A stretch of 64,000 nucleotides of DNA from Comamonadaceae bacterium UBA4962 (GCA_002397315.1 DHAE01000022.1:62001-126000), one strand, 5' to 3'; shown: positions 28,527 to 37,312, counted from the stretch's first letter. Program-made: numbers and translations. Notes: generated by a model from the sequence alone, not told the origin.

Positions 28527-28660
28527 GCCGCGACTTTCGCCACCTGCGGGGCAGCGTCCTACGCGGGACGAAGCCTTCCTGCGGTGCCCCGCGCTGCGCG
28601 CCGCCCCTACCCTGGAGGTTCCGATGGCTTGGCCATCTTCCCCACCGACCAGGAGCGCAC

Positions 28661-28849
28661 ATGTCCAGCACACCCCGCAAACCCGCCAGCGACGAACCCG
28701 AAGTCACCCAGGAAAACGACGTGCCCGTGGACGGCACCGACCCGACCGGCGAAGCAATGATGAAGGATGTCCGCAACGACCGCCTGCAGGTGCCGCCCGG
28801 CGAGGAAGAAAGCGCCGAGAAGGACGCCCCGTCGCAGCAGCGGCGTTGA
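28661..28849 (+). CDS. Small acidic disordered protein
   Basis: A 62-residue protein, starting at ATG 28661 behind AGGAG (28651-28655). It is rich in Glu, Asp and Pro (DEPEVTQENDVPVDGTDPTG, PPGEEESAEKDAP), with no hydrophobic segment, so it is probably unfolded and soluble. I know no function. The well-placed ribosome site supports translation. It converges with the LysR gene ten bases later. Confidence 0.6.
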   Translation: MSSTPRKPASDEPEVTQENDVPVDGTDPTGEAMMKDVRNDRLQVPPGEEESAEKDAPSQQRR

Positions 28850-28859
28850 ACGGCGAAGC

Positions 28860-29741
28860 TCAGGCGAAGTCCGCTACCAGCTGCTGGCGGGCCTGCCGCA
28901 CGAAGCCGGATTCGCCCTCCCGCGGCGGCAGCACCAGGAAGCGGGCCTGCGGCAGCGCGGGCAGCTTCCACGCGGCGGGCAGCACCTGGACGCCGTCGCA
29001 CAGCGCCGACGCATTCAGGCAGGCCACGCCCAGGCCGGCCGCCAGGGCGGACTGCAGACCCGCCACGCCAGAGGCCTGCAGCGCGATCACGAAGGGCAGG
29101 CGGCGGCGCTGCAGCAGTGCCACGGCGAAGCGGTGCAGCGAGCACGTGTCCGGCAGGGCCAGCAGGCGCATGGGCCTGCCGGGCGCGGGCGGTGCCCCGA
29201 GCGATGGCGTTGCGCCCATCCAGAGCAGGGGCTCGCGCCGCAGCGGAGTGCCCCCGGAGCGCCGGCCTGCAGCGGCCCCTGCGGCTGCCGGCAGGCGCAT
29301 CGTGAGCCCGACGTCGAATTCGCCCTGCGCATACCCCGCCTCGATCTCGCCGCTCTTGCGCACCGTCACCTGCAGCTGCACACCCGGATGCCGGGCCTGC
29401 GCGCGCGCGAGCAGCCCCGCCAGCTCCGCGGGGCGGAAGTAGTCCGTCACACCCAGGCGCAGCGTGCCCTCCAGGGCGGCGCCCTGCAGATCCAGCCAGG
29501 CGGCCTCGCTCATCGCGAGCAGTTGCCGGGCATGGGCCAGCAACCGCAGCCCCGCCGCCGTCGGCGCCACGCCCGCCTTGGAGCGTACGAGGAGCGTCTG
29601 GCCCGCGTGCTGCTCCAGCTTGCGCAATTGCTCGCTCACGGCGGACTGCGAAAGGTACACCTGCGGCGCACCGGCCGCCAGGCTGCCGGCCTCGCACACG
29701 GCCACGAAGGTTCTGAGTTGTTCCAGGTGAAAGGGGCGCAT
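28860..29741 (-). CDS. LysR family transcriptional regulator
   Basis: A 293-residue regulator with an N-terminal winged helix-turn-helix (MRPFHLEQLRTFVAVCEAGS, then YLSQSAVSEQLRKLEQHAG) and a LysR substrate-binding domain (about 90-290, GTLRLGVTDYFRPAELAGLL). It is divergent from a tautomerase gene with 128 bases between, the classic arrangement for a LysR regulator and its target. A palindrome just upstream of its start is a likely binding site. Confidence 0.9.
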   Translation of the reverse strand: MRPFHLEQLRTFVAVCEAGSLAAGAPQVYLSQSAVSEQLRKLEQHAGQTLLVRSKAGVAPTAAGLRLLAHARQLLAMSEAAWLDLQGAALEGTLRLGVTDYFRPAELAGLLARAQARHPGVQLQVTVRKSGEIEAGYAQGEFDVGLTMRLPAAAGAAAGRRSGGTPLRREPLLWMGATPSLGAPPAPGRPMRLLALPDTCSLHRFAVALLQRRRLPFVIALQASGVAGLQSALAAGLGVACLNASALCDGVQVLPAAWKLPALPQARFLVLPPREGESGFVRQARQQLVADFA

Positions 29742-29749
29742 GGATCGGC

Positions 29750-29772
29750 ATCCGACGGATTTTCCGTTGGAT
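29750..29772. promoter_or_regulatory. Inverted repeat, likely LysR-type binding site
   Basis: ATCCGACGGA (29750-29759) and TCCGTTGGAT (29763-29772) pair at 9 of 10 positions around TTT. A second pair, GGATGA (29769-29774) with TCATCC (29782-29787), overlaps it. Both lie in the intergenic region between the LysR gene and the tautomerase, nine bases from the regulator's start, which suits self-repression. Confidence 0.55.
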
Positions 29773-29869
29773 GACCCCGGATCATCCTGCTTTTCCGAAG
29801 GCTGCGAAAGCCCAAGAATGCAGCCATTGCTTTCTTGCTTTGCACCCTTCCCTCTTTCAGGAGTCCACC

Positions 29870-30268
29870 ATGCCCCATACCGTGATCCACCTGAGCGGCG
29901 CGCCCGACGCCGTGCTCGCCCGCCGCGCTGCCGACACGGTCGCGGCCATCACGCAGCGCGTGCTTGGCAAGCAGTTGCCCGTCATCGCGACCACCGTGCA
30001 GTTCATCCCGGCCACGCAGTGGTTCGTGGGCGGCGCATCGCTGGCGGAGTTGGGCCGGGCCGCCTTTCACCTCGACATCAGCATCACCGACGAGACCAAC
30101 ACCAAGGCCGAGAAGGCGCTCTATCTGCGCGAGGTGCATGCGGCCTTCGAGGCGCTGTTGCCGGACCTGCATCCGGTGAGCTACGTGCACCTGATCGATG
30201 CGCGCGCCGCGGCCTACGGCTACGGCGGGCACACGCAGGAGTGGCGCCACCAGCAGGCCGGCGTGTAG
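29870..30268 (+). CDS. Tautomerase family protein
   Basis: The 132-residue protein starts MPHTVIHLSG, where Pro2 would be the catalytic base of the 4-oxalocrotonate tautomerase superfamily, and shows two beta-alpha-beta halves (about 1-60 and 65-125), so it is a fused or long-type member. AGGAG at 29859-29863 supports the start. It is divergent from a LysR regulator that probably controls it; the likely substrate is an enol/keto acid or aromatic breakdown product. Confidence 0.75.
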   Translation: MPHTVIHLSGAPDAVLARRAADTVAAITQRVLGKQLPVIATTVQFIPATQWFVGGASLAELGRAAFHLDISITDETNTKAEKALYLREVHAAFEALLPDLHPVSYVHLIDARAAAYGYGGHTQEWRHQQAGV

Positions 30269-30317
30269 CTGCGGGGAACTTTCGGCCTGAACGCCCCTGC
30301 GGCCGAACCGTGCGCGC

Positions 30318-30336
30318 CGGGCCGGCCCCCGGCCCG
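30318..30336. terminator. GC hairpin between convergent genes
   Basis: CGGGCCG (30318-30324) pairs perfectly with CGGCCCG (30330-30336) in the 71-base gap between the convergent tautomerase and transporter genes. There is no T run, so it is a weak terminator candidate. Confidence 0.4.
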
Positions 30337-30339
30337 CGC

Positions 30340-31386
30340 TCAGCGGAGCGGCACGGACGAAGCCTCGACGCCAGCGGCGTCCCCACCCTCCACCGGCCGG
30401 CGCGCATAGCGCTGCGCGATCACCGCGCACACCATGAGCTGCATCTGGTGGAACACCATCAGCGGCAGCACCAGCGCGCCCACGGCATGCGAGGCGAACA
30501 GCACCTTGGCCATGGGCACGCCGCTCGCGAGGCTCTTCTTGGAGCCGCAGAACACCACGGTGATCTCGTCCTCCTTCGAGAACCCCACACGCCGGCTGAT
30601 CCAGGTGGTGGCGACCAGCGCGATCGCGAGGATGACGGCGCACACGAACACCAGCCCGGCCAGCGCGCGCAGCGGAATGTCGTGCCACAGGCCTTCGATC
30701 ACCGCCGCGCTGAAGGCGGTGTAAACGACGAGCAGGATGGAACCCTGGTCCACGAACCTGAGCACCGCGGCGCGGCGCTGCACGAAACCGCCGATCCAGG
30801 GCCGCAGCAGATGGCCCGCCAGGAAGGGCACGAACAACTGCAGCGTGATGCGGCCGATGCTCGCGAGGGTGTCGTGGCCCGCCGACCCCGCGGTGGCCGC
30901 GCCGGCCTGGGCACCGGGCACGCCCGGCAGCAGCAGGCCGACCAGCATCGGCGTGATCACGATACCCAGCAGCGTGGAGCCCGAGGCCGAGCAGATGGCC
31001 GCGGGCATGTTGCCGCGTGCCAGAGCGGTGAACGCGATGGCGGACTGCACCGTGGCGGGCAGCACGCACAGGAAGATCACGCCCTGGTAGAGCTCCGGCG
31101 TGACCAGCGGCTCCAGCACGGGCCGCAGCGCCCAGCCGATCAGCGGGAACAGCACGAAGGTGGAGGCGATCACCAGCAGGTGCAGCCGCCAGTGCGACAG
31201 GCCCGCGACGATGGCCTGCCGCGACAGCTTGGCACCGTGCAGGAAGAACAGCAGCGCCACGGCCGCCGTGGTGGCGTACTCGAAGCCGCGGGCCACCTGG
31301 CCGGAGGCCGGCAGCACGCTGGCCAGTGCGACGACGGCGATCAGCGCGAGGGTGAAGTTGTCGGGCAGGAAACGGGAACGGGCCAT
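30340..31386 (-). CDS. Bile acid:sodium symporter-like transporter (SBF family)
   Basis: A 348-residue inner-membrane protein with about nine to ten helices, starting MARSRFLPDNFTLALIAVVAL. The features LFFLHGAKLSRQAI, FLCVLPATVQSAIAFTALARGN (with the kinked helix) and VVFCGSKKSLASGVPMAKVLF are typical of the SBF-like CPA transporter branch (YfeH type). The transported solute is unknown. The C-terminal 25 residues are polar. Confidence 0.88.
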   Translation of the reverse strand: MARSRFLPDNFTLALIAVVALASVLPASGQVARGFEYATTAAVALLFFLHGAKLSRQAIVAGLSHWRLHLLVIASTFVLFPLIGWALRPVLEPLVTPELYQGVIFLCVLPATVQSAIAFTALARGNMPAAICSASGSTLLGIVITPMLVGLLLPGVPGAQAGAATAGSAGHDTLASIGRITLQLFVPFLAGHLLRPWIGGFVQRRAAVLRFVDQGSILLVVYTAFSAAVIEGLWHDIPLRALAGLVFVCAVILAIALVATTWISRRVGFSKEDEITVVFCGSKKSLASGVPMAKVLFASHAVGALVLPLMVFHQMQLMVCAVIAQRYARRPVEGGDAAGVEASSVPLR

Positions 31387-31512
31387 GGCGGATGCGCGGT
31401 GCGCTGCGTATGGGAGAACCCCGCATTATTGACCCAGCAAGCACGCCGCGCTGTCCCGGCCGCGCGCCACGCGCGGTGCCCGCGGCCGGTCCGCCGCACC
31501 GCACCCGCCATC

Positions 31513-32367
31513 TCACCAGCCGTAGAAGCCGGCCAGCACCAGCGCCGCCTCGGGCGTGAACGCGCCCTGCGCGAGGCGTGCCTGCACTTCGGCCGCCTCC
31601 AGCAGCTCGAAGCGTTCCACCTCGCCGTCCTGGTTGGCGGGCACGAGGCCGTCGGGCACGGTGGCGCGGAACCAGTCGATGCGCTCCACCATGTAGCCCA
31701 CGCCCTCGCCTTCGTTGCTCGGGCGCGCGAACTCGACGTGGCCGCCGTGCGCCAGATCCTGCAGCGCCTCGGTGCGCAGGCCCGCCTCTTCCCAGGTCTC
31801 GCGCGCCAGGGCGGAGTCCACCGTGTCCTGCGCGCTCACCATGCCGCCCATCAGCGTGTCCCACCGGCCCGGATGGCTGGGCTTGTCGAACGCGCGCTGC
31901 TGCACCCACTGCCGGCCGTCCGGCGCGCAGGCCACGAGGTGCACCGCCCGCGTGGCGATGCCCAGCGCGCGCACCGCGCCGCGCTCCACCGTGCCGATGC
32001 GCTCGCCCGCCGCGTTGCACACCGCCAGCTGCTCGTTGCGCCACGCCCCGCAGCGCCCGGCGCGGCGCAGCGCATCCGCCAGCACGGCCAAGGCAGGCGT
32101 GGCATCGGCCGGGGCGCAGGCCAGGTGCCAGCGCTCCGCCCCCGCACCGGACTCCTTCACGAGCGAGACGGCGGCAGTTCCTGCGGTCTTGTCGGCGTGG
32201 CCCGCATCCCCATACAGCGCGATCCCCTCCATCACCCCCGGCGCCACCGAGCCCACGGCCTGCCCGGCCACGGCGAACGGCATACGCGGCACCACGGGCA
32301 GCCGGCGCGCCAGCGCGCGGGCCGGCGCCACCCATGCGGGCACCGGCATCTCGCGGTGCCCGCTCAT
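31513..32367 (-). CDS. NUDIX hydrolase (DUF4743-type N-terminus)
   Basis: The 284-residue protein carries a NUDIX box, GGMVSAQDTVDSALARETWEEAG (given by its GG..., REtWEEAG core at about residues 170-192), which binds the metal for splitting nucleotide diphosphate compounds. The N-terminal 110 residues resemble the domain that precedes NUDIX in thiamine-pyrophosphate/8-oxo-dGTP type hydrolases of the plant TPK-NUDT24 class. The start at 32367 overlaps the stop of the upstream quinone oxidoreductase gene (ATGA), so the two are co-translated. Confidence 0.8.
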   Translation of the reverse strand: MSGHREMPVPAWVAPARALARRLPVVPRMPFAVAGQAVGSVAPGVMEGIALYGDAGHADKTAGTAAVSLVKESGAGAERWHLACAPADATPALAVLADALRRAGRCGAWRNEQLAVCNAAGERIGTVERGAVRALGIATRAVHLVACAPDGRQWVQQRAFDKPSHPGRWDTLMGGMVSAQDTVDSALARETWEEAGLRTEALQDLAHGGHVEFARPSNEGEGVGYMVERIDWFRATVPDGLVPANQDGEVERFELLEAAEVQARLAQGAFTPEAALVLAGFYGW

Positions 32368-33350
32368 TCCAGCGTCAGGATGGTGGAGCCCGTGGTCTTG
32401 CGCGCCTCCAGGTCGCGGTGCGCCTGCTGCACGTCGCGCAGCGGGTAGCGCTGGTCGATGTGGATCGTCACGTCGCCGCTCTGCACCACCGCGAACAGGT
32501 CGTCCGCCATGGCCTGGGTGGATTCGCGCGTAGCGATGTGCGTGAACAGCGTCTGTCGCGTGACGTAGAGCGATCCCTTGGCACCCAGCATGCCGGGAGC
32601 GAATGCCGGCGCCGGGCCCGATGCGTTGCCGAAGGTGGCCATCAGCCCGAAGGGGCGCAGGCACTCCAGCGATTTCTCCCAGGTGTCCTTGCCCACCGAG
32701 TCGTACACCACCTTCACGCCCTTGCCGCCCGTGATCTCCTTCACGCGCGCCGCGAAATCCTCCGTGCGGTAGTTGATGGCGTGCGCCGCGCCGTTGGCGA
32801 GCGCCAGCTGGCACTTCTCGTCGCTGCCCGCCGTGCCGATGAGCTGCAGGCCAAGCGCCTTCGCCCACTGGCAGGCGATCAGCCCCACGCCGCCCGCGGC
32901 CGCATGGAACAGCACGTGGTCGCCCGGCTGCAGGCCCTCGGCCGGCAGCGTTTTCTTCAGCAGGTACTGCGCCGTGAGGCCCTTGAGCATCATCGCCGCG
33001 CCGGTCTCGAAATCGATCGCGTCGGGCAGCCGGCACACGCACTTCGCGGGCAGCACGCGCACCTCGGCGTAGCTGCCGGGCGGCTGGCTCGCATAGGCGG
33101 CGCGGTCGCCCACGGCGAGGTGCGTCACGCCCGCGCCCACGGCCTCGACGATGCCCGCGCCCTCCATGCCGATCGTGGCCGGCATCGGCAGCGGATACAG
33201 ACCCGTGCGGTGGTACACGTCGATGAAATTGAGGCCCACCGCATGGTGGCGGATGCGGATCTCGCCGGGGCCGGGCTCGCCCACGGTCACGTCGGTCAGG
33301 TGCAGTTCTTCGGGACCGCCGTGCTGGCGGATCTGGACGGCAAGGCTCAT
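32364..33350 (-). CDS. NADPH:quinone oxidoreductase, zeta-crystallin type
   Basis: A 328-residue zinc-free medium-chain reductase. It shows the N-terminal GroES-like fold (GEIRIRHHAVGLNFIDVYHR, where NFID is typical of quinone reductases) and the Rossmann part with HAAAGGVGLIACQWAKALG and GTAGSDEKC, giving NADPH binding. It would reduce quinones by one or two electrons. Downstream NUDIX overlaps it. It is divergent from the EamA transporter (180 bases). Confidence 0.92.
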   Translation of the reverse strand: MSLAVQIRQHGGPEELHLTDVTVGEPGPGEIRIRHHAVGLNFIDVYHRTGLYPLPMPATIGMEGAGIVEAVGAGVTHLAVGDRAAYASQPPGSYAEVRVLPAKCVCRLPDAIDFETGAAMMLKGLTAQYLLKKTLPAEGLQPGDHVLFHAAAGGVGLIACQWAKALGLQLIGTAGSDEKCQLALANGAAHAINYRTEDFAARVKEITGGKGVKVVYDSVGKDTWEKSLECLRPFGLMATFGNASGPAPAFAPGMLGAKGSLYVTRQTLFTHIATRESTQAMADDLFAVVQSGDVTIHIDQRYPLRDVQQAHRDLEARKTTGSTILTLE

Positions 33351-33530
33351 GCGGCGACTCCTGCGGTGAAAGACACGATCAAAAAAGAAAGAGACAAAAA
33401 AAAGAAACATCGGGCAAGCGAACCGGGGCGGTGCGGACGGGCATCCGCCCCCCGGAATGGCCCCACGCGGGAGCCGGCGTGCATCCTGCCACGGATCGGC
33501 GAAGCCCGCAGGCCGGTACATTTCCAGGCC

Positions 33531-34433
33531 ATGACACAACGACTCTCGTCCGGCACCGTGGCCCTGCTCGTGGCCGCGCCGCTGCTCTGGGCCGGCAACG
33601 CGGTCGTCGGCCGCCTCGTGCATCCCCTCATCTCCCCGGTCGCGCTCAACTTCATCCGCTGGGCGCTGGCCTTCGTCGTGCTGCTGCCGCTGGCCCACGG
33701 CGTGCTGCGCCGCGGCAGCCCGCTGTGGCCGCACTGGCGCCGCTACGCGATGCTCGGGCTGCTCGGCATCGGCTGCTACAACGCGCTGCAGTACATGGCG
33801 CTGCAGACCTCCACGCCGCTCAACGTCACGCTCGTCGGCTCGGGCCTGCCGGTCTGGATGCTGGCCATCGGCGCGCTCTGCTTCGGCGCCCGCGTGACGC
33901 GCGCGCAGGCGACGGGTGCGCTGCTCTCCATCGCCGGCGTGCTGGTGGTGCTCAGCCGCGGCGAATGGGCGCAGCTGCTGGCGCTTCGGCTCGTGCCGGG
34001 CGATCTCTACATGGTGCTGGCCACCATCTCCTGGGCCTTCTACAGCTGGCTGCTGTCGCGCACCACCGAACCCGCGGGCCTGCGCGGCGACTGGGCCGCC
34101 TTCCTCATGGCACAGATGGTGTTCGGCCTGGCCTGGTCGGGCGCGTTCGCCGCCGGCGAATGGACGCTCGGCCACGCCCACGCCACCTGGGGCTGGCCGC
34201 TCGTGGCGGCCCTCGCCTTCATCGCGCTCGGCCCCGCCCTGCTCGCCTACCGCTGCTGGGGCGTGGGCGTACAGCGCGCCGGCCCGGCCGTGGCGAGTTT
34301 CTTCATCAACCTCACGCCGCTCTTCGCCGCCGTGCTCTCCGCCCTGGTGCTGGGCGAGACGCCGCATCTGTACCACGGCGCGGCGTTCGCGCTGATCGTG
34401 GCGGGGATCGTGGTGTCGTCGCGGCGGGGGTGA
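33531..34433 (+). CDS. EamA/DMT family transporter
   Basis: A 300-residue inner-membrane protein with ten predicted helices in two EamA repeats (about 8-140 and 155-295). LLWAGNAVVGRLV at the start and ASFFINLTPLFAAVLSALVLGE in the second repeat are family signatures. It probably exports a small metabolite; the solute cannot be told from the sequence. The frame is open far upstream on this strand, but ATG 33531 begins the first helix. Confidence 0.88.
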   Translation: MTQRLSSGTVALLVAAPLLWAGNAVVGRLVHPLISPVALNFIRWALAFVVLLPLAHGVLRRGSPLWPHWRRYAMLGLLGIGCYNALQYMALQTSTPLNVTLVGSGLPVWMLAIGALCFGARVTRAQATGALLSIAGVLVVLSRGEWAQLLALRLVPGDLYMVLATISWAFYSWLLSRTTEPAGLRGDWAAFLMAQMVFGLAWSGAFAAGEWTLGHAHATWGWPLVAALAFIALGPALLAYRCWGVGVQRAGPAVASFFINLTPLFAAVLSALVLGETPHLYHGAAFALIVAGIVVSSRRG

Positions 34434-34456
34434 AGCGCCGACTTTAATCCCGGCGG

Positions 34457-34480
34457 CCCCAGCCCCAGCCCCAGCCCCAC
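34457..34480. repeat. Short tandem repeat, four copies of CCCCAG
   Basis: CCCCAG is present three times in a row with a fourth copy changed to CCCCAC. It lies in the 58-base gap between the convergent EamA and secreted-protein genes and may vary in copy number. Confidence 0.7.
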
Positions 34481-34491
34481 CACATCCTCCG

Positions 34492-35067
34492 TCAATCGCA
34501 GCGTGCCGCCTGCCACGTGAGCTGGTAGCGCAGCGACTGCACCACCTTGTCCGACGCCTTGCCATCCACCAGCGCGCGGCGCGTCGACTGCAGCGTGATC
34601 TGCTTGCCATCGGCCGACCAGCGCAGCGTGGCGTCGTAGGCGTTGGGGCCGAACTTCGTATCGCGCGGACAGCTCGCCTGCACGCTGAACGACAGCTTGT
34701 CTTCGCGCGTGGCCTGCGGATCGCAGCCCGCCACGCCCATCAGCGCGGCCATCGGCAGGAAGGACGCGTTGCCCTCGTCCATGCACATCGCCTCGGTCTC
34801 GCGGCTGGTCTTGCCATCCGCACCCGTTTCCGTCGACTCGGAGAGGAACTTGCCGCGCTGGAAGAATTTGGCGGCGCGGTCGGGGTCGATGGGCTGGATG
34901 GAGGGGGCCGGCGATGCACCGGCGCTCTTGGCAGCGCTGGCGCTGGTGCTGGTAGCGGTGCCGGCCGCCTGCGCGGCGGTATACAGGGCTGCGAAGGCAG
35001 CGGCGAAGATACCGGTGCGCACCGCTACGGTGGCCAGATGTGCGGTGGGCAGGCGGGAGTGATGCAT
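34492..35067 (-). CDS. Exported protein of unknown function
   Basis: A 191-residue protein with a signal peptide (about residues 1-35, TGIFAAAFAALYTAAQAAG), an Ala/Ser-rich linker and a soluble domain with four Cys (CMDEGN, VAGCDPQ, QASCPRD, AARCD at the end) that could form two disulfides. The pattern resembles DUF3617-type periplasmic proteins, but I am not sure. GAGGGA in front of ATG 35067 supports the start. It marks the left border of the Rhs/immunity array. Confidence 0.65.
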   Translation of the reverse strand: MHHSRLPTAHLATVAVRTGIFAAAFAALYTAAQAAGTATSTSASAAKSAGASPAPSIQPIDPDRAAKFFQRGKFLSESTETGADGKTSRETEAMCMDEGNASFLPMAALMGVAGCDPQATREDKLSFSVQASCPRDTKFGPNAYDATLRWSADGKQITLQSTRRALVDGKASDKVVQSLRYQLTWQAARCD

Positions 35068-35186
35068 GGTGGTCCCTCTTTGAAAAAATTTGGTGAAACA
35101 TCGGATGGTCAGTTGGAACCATCCCGGCTGGCTTGTAGCACGGCTTCATGACCACTGGCACTTACCACTGCCAGCCCGCGACCCGG

Positions 35187-35719
35187 CTATTGCTGACTGT
35201 TGATCCACCGCTGGAACTCGTTCGCGTGGCCCCGTGCATTGAGATGCTGGACCCAGGCAATCTCCTGCGCAGCGTCCTGGTGGTCGGTCACGCAAAATAC
35301 GGCAATGCCATCACCCAGCGCGCCTTCGATCCGCAGCGCCTCCATGGCGGCTACGCACGATTCGAACAAGCCTTGTTGAACGCCAGGAATTGCGCGTCGT
35401 CGTGCGGCCTGGCATGGAAATTCCGGAGGGCTTTGTGTACGGCGACGAAACAGCCATCACCAAAACCCTCATGTTTCCATTCAGCAGGACTCCACTTCCA
35501 GTAGGGGGCTTCATCGGGCTCTTCGCGGAGGCGGGCTTCCAGATGGCTTTGGGTATTGGCTGCAGCACAGACCGTCATAGCGCCTTCGTCTGAGTACAGC
35601 GCGAAGGCGCAGAAACCCTCCCCACGATGATCTTCCCGGATTTTTTGAAAAGCTTCCCTGGCAGCGGATCGGATCAGGCTGGTAAAGTCAGTAAGCTTTC
35701 CATTGCTCTCAATCATCAT
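35187..35719 (-). pseudogene. DUF4303-type protein, broken by a one-base deletion
   Basis: Two adjoining frames together give one DUF4303 family protein of about 177 residues. The first (35719 to 35351) runs from MIESNGKLTDFTSLIRSAAR to FLAFNKAC and then hits a stop. The second, one frame over, continues with LFESCVAAMEALRIEGALG and ends NEFQRWINSQQ. One missing base at about 35370-35373, in AACAAGGCTTGTTC, accounts for the break. DUF4303 proteins are often found as immunity or toxin-island genes. The start overlaps the stop of the upstream gene (ATGA). It may be a true pseudogene or a sequencing error. Confidence 0.75.
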
Positions 35720-36258
35720 TGACGGCGACAGTAAATGTAGAAATCACCGTCTCTCCAGTTATCCCCGCCCCTCCAACCGCAAGGGAATCCGTGGTTCTTG
35801 TAAATTTCGAAAACCCTCTCGAAATATGGATGCGATCTTTTCAGGCAAAGCCGGGCCTCTGCGCATTTGTACAAGTCCCCGCTGATGGCGTCCGCCAGCA
35901 GCCTGGATTGCACTGCATTGATTTCAAGATCTTCTGAAACCGAGGAAATTTTCCGCAGGACTATTTCACACAAATCCTCCTGCTCATCATATTCCACCAG
36001 CTTACGCTTCAATTCCGATAATTCCTTAATTTCGGATTTCACAGGAATTTCACCAGCGGCATCCGCTGTGATGTCGAGCAAAAAATGATCCGGGGGCTCG
36101 ACATCCTGGTTGGTGTAGCGCTCCAGCGCGGCTCTCATGTCATTGAGCATGAGACCGGGGGGTCCGGCCCCTGCATAAGCAGCCGCCAACACCTCGCCAT
36201 GGACGATGAAATCGAATACTTCAACAACGTCCGAGGGAAAAATAGACTTATCCATCAC
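35716..36258 (-). CDS. Hypothetical acidic protein in immunity array
   Basis: A 180-residue soluble protein without signal peptide, acidic and rich in charged residues (DITADAAGEIPVKSEIKELS, ELKRKLVEYDEQEDLCEIV) with a Cys- and Trp-containing end (NHGFPCGWRGGDNWRDG). I do not recognise the family. Its place between a DUF4303 remnant and an Imm33-like remnant, and its higher AT content, suggest an immunity gene left from an Rhs tip exchange. It probably shares a transcript with the broken gene downstream. Confidence 0.6.
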   Translation of the reverse strand: MMDKSIFPSDVVEVFDFIVHGEVLAAAYAGAGPPGLMLNDMRAALERYTNQDVEPPDHFLLDITADAAGEIPVKSEIKELSELKRKLVEYDEQEDLCEIVLRKISSVSEDLEINAVQSRLLADAISGDLYKCAEARLCLKRSHPYFERVFEIYKNHGFPCGWRGGDNWRDGDFYIYCRRQ

Positions 36259-36302
36259 CCAGCCCCAGATTGCCCGGCCCTCTTTAAGGAAGAGGAATCA
36301 AA

Positions 36303-36610
36303 CTACACGTCCTCGTATCCGTCCCCATCCACAATAAATTTGAATCCTGGAGCCAGGGTAAGACACTTGCTCAAGCCGGGATATTTTCTCACCAGATGAA
36401 ATCCATGAATCGGCTTGAAAAAACCTCATCTTCAGAATAGATCCCACCCCATATATACCATCCCGAGGTACCAGAGGCAGGATTTATCCTAACCCCATAC
36501 ACCGGAGTCATTTCGAGAGATTCAATATTGACCCCGACATTCAACTCTTCCAGAAATTCATGATACTTCGACCCATATTTTTCACAAATTACCTTGCGAT
36601 CAGGATGCAA
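36303..36610 (-). pseudogene. Imm33 (DUF2185)-like immunity protein, frameshifted in a T6 run
   Basis: The first frame (36610 to 36389) contains GVRINPASGTSGWYIWGG and YSEDEV, the hallmark of Imm33 proteins, then ends at a stop. Adding one T to the T6 run at 36418-36423 restores KPIHGFHLVRKYPGLSKC and APGFKFIVDGDGYEDV, the known second half, ending at TAG 36305-36303. The N-terminus runs out at a TTG next to a Rhs fragment, so the original start may be lost too. Either a pseudogene or a homopolymer sequencing error. Confidence 0.75.
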
Positions 36611-36650
36611 TTTTCAACTCCAGGAATATCCAGGCAAAGACGCATACCCC

Positions 36651-36872
36651 GCGCAGGCCGTCACGCGTGGCGATCAGGTGGCCCGTGGGGTCGTAGCGGT
36701 ACTGCCGCGCGATGCGGTCGCCCGAACGAAGCTGCGGCAATGCGGGCAGGCCCTGGTCTCGGTCCCGCAGGGCCTGTGGCGACGGCATGCCCGGCTGGTC
36801 GTCCTGCAGCGCATGCCGCCGGCCCACCTTGTGCGCCACCAGCCGGCCCATCGGATCCCAGCCGTAACCGCC
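36651..36872 (-). pseudogene. Displaced Rhs fragment A
   Basis: About 222 bases nearly identical to 42451-42676 in the intact Rhs gene, coding for WDPMGRLVAHKVGRR and RYDPTGHLIATRDGLRG. It has no start, repeats or tip of its own; after RDGLRG it runs into non-Rhs sequence (VCVFAWIFLELKIAS, stop). Both ends look like recombination junctions, one against the Imm33-like gene and one against a SUKH gene. Confidence 0.85.
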
Positions 36873-36892
36873 GCATCAAAGTCATTTAGCTA

Positions 36893-37312
36893 CTAATCTT
36901 TCAATAATTTTAAAAAATCATTGAAATTCCTTGATAGGACCTTAATATTTTCGTAATAAGGCTGTTCATCTTCGTCAGCCTCCATTTCATGATCCCAGAA
37001 AAAAATAGCTCCTCGATCCTTGCCTTTTAAAGAAAGAAGAAACAAGTTCCCACCGGTGTCAGAACCAATTGGCAACATTTCCTCGGGGATCCTTCTTTTA
37101 TACAATTTTATCTTGTAAGGAAGGTTATCGGTGAGGTTTTTAGATACAAGCGGAAAGAAATAACTCAGCGAAGTACTCCCTTGCCCAGGAACATTAAAAT
37201 CTTTACCTCCACCCCATTCGCCATTATCATTCAGAAGAAAAACCCTGTAATCACCGGGAATCCTCAGTCCTAAAAAACCTTCCAAAACACTAACTGCAGA
37301 TTCATCCAGCAT
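36893..37312 (-). CDS. SMI1/KNR4 (SUKH) family immunity protein
   Basis: A 139-residue acidic protein with the SUKH pattern: LEGFLGLRIPGDYRVFLLNDNGEW near the start, then SYFFPL, LPIGSDTGGNLFLLSLKGKD (the conserved GDxxGNxxxxxxxG-type block) and a C-terminal NFNDFLKLLKD helix. SUKH proteins neutralise polymorphic toxins. AAGGAG in front of ATG 37312 is a good ribosome site. Its own toxin is not present nearby in intact form. The gene is far richer in A and T than the flanking chromosome. Confidence 0.88.
   Translation of the reverse strand: MLDESAVSVLEGFLGLRIPGDYRVFLLNDNGEWGGGKDFNVPGQGSTSLSYFFPLVSKNLTDNLPYKIKLYKRRIPEEMLPIGSDTGGNLFLLSLKGKDRGAIFFWDHEMEADEDEQPYYENIKVLSRNFNDFLKLLKD

Noticed and set aside
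36303..36423. Programmed ribosomal frameshift at the T6 run of the Imm33-like gene
   Set aside because: No classic slippery heptamer in the right frame and no clear stem-loop after it; a missing base is the simpler explanation.
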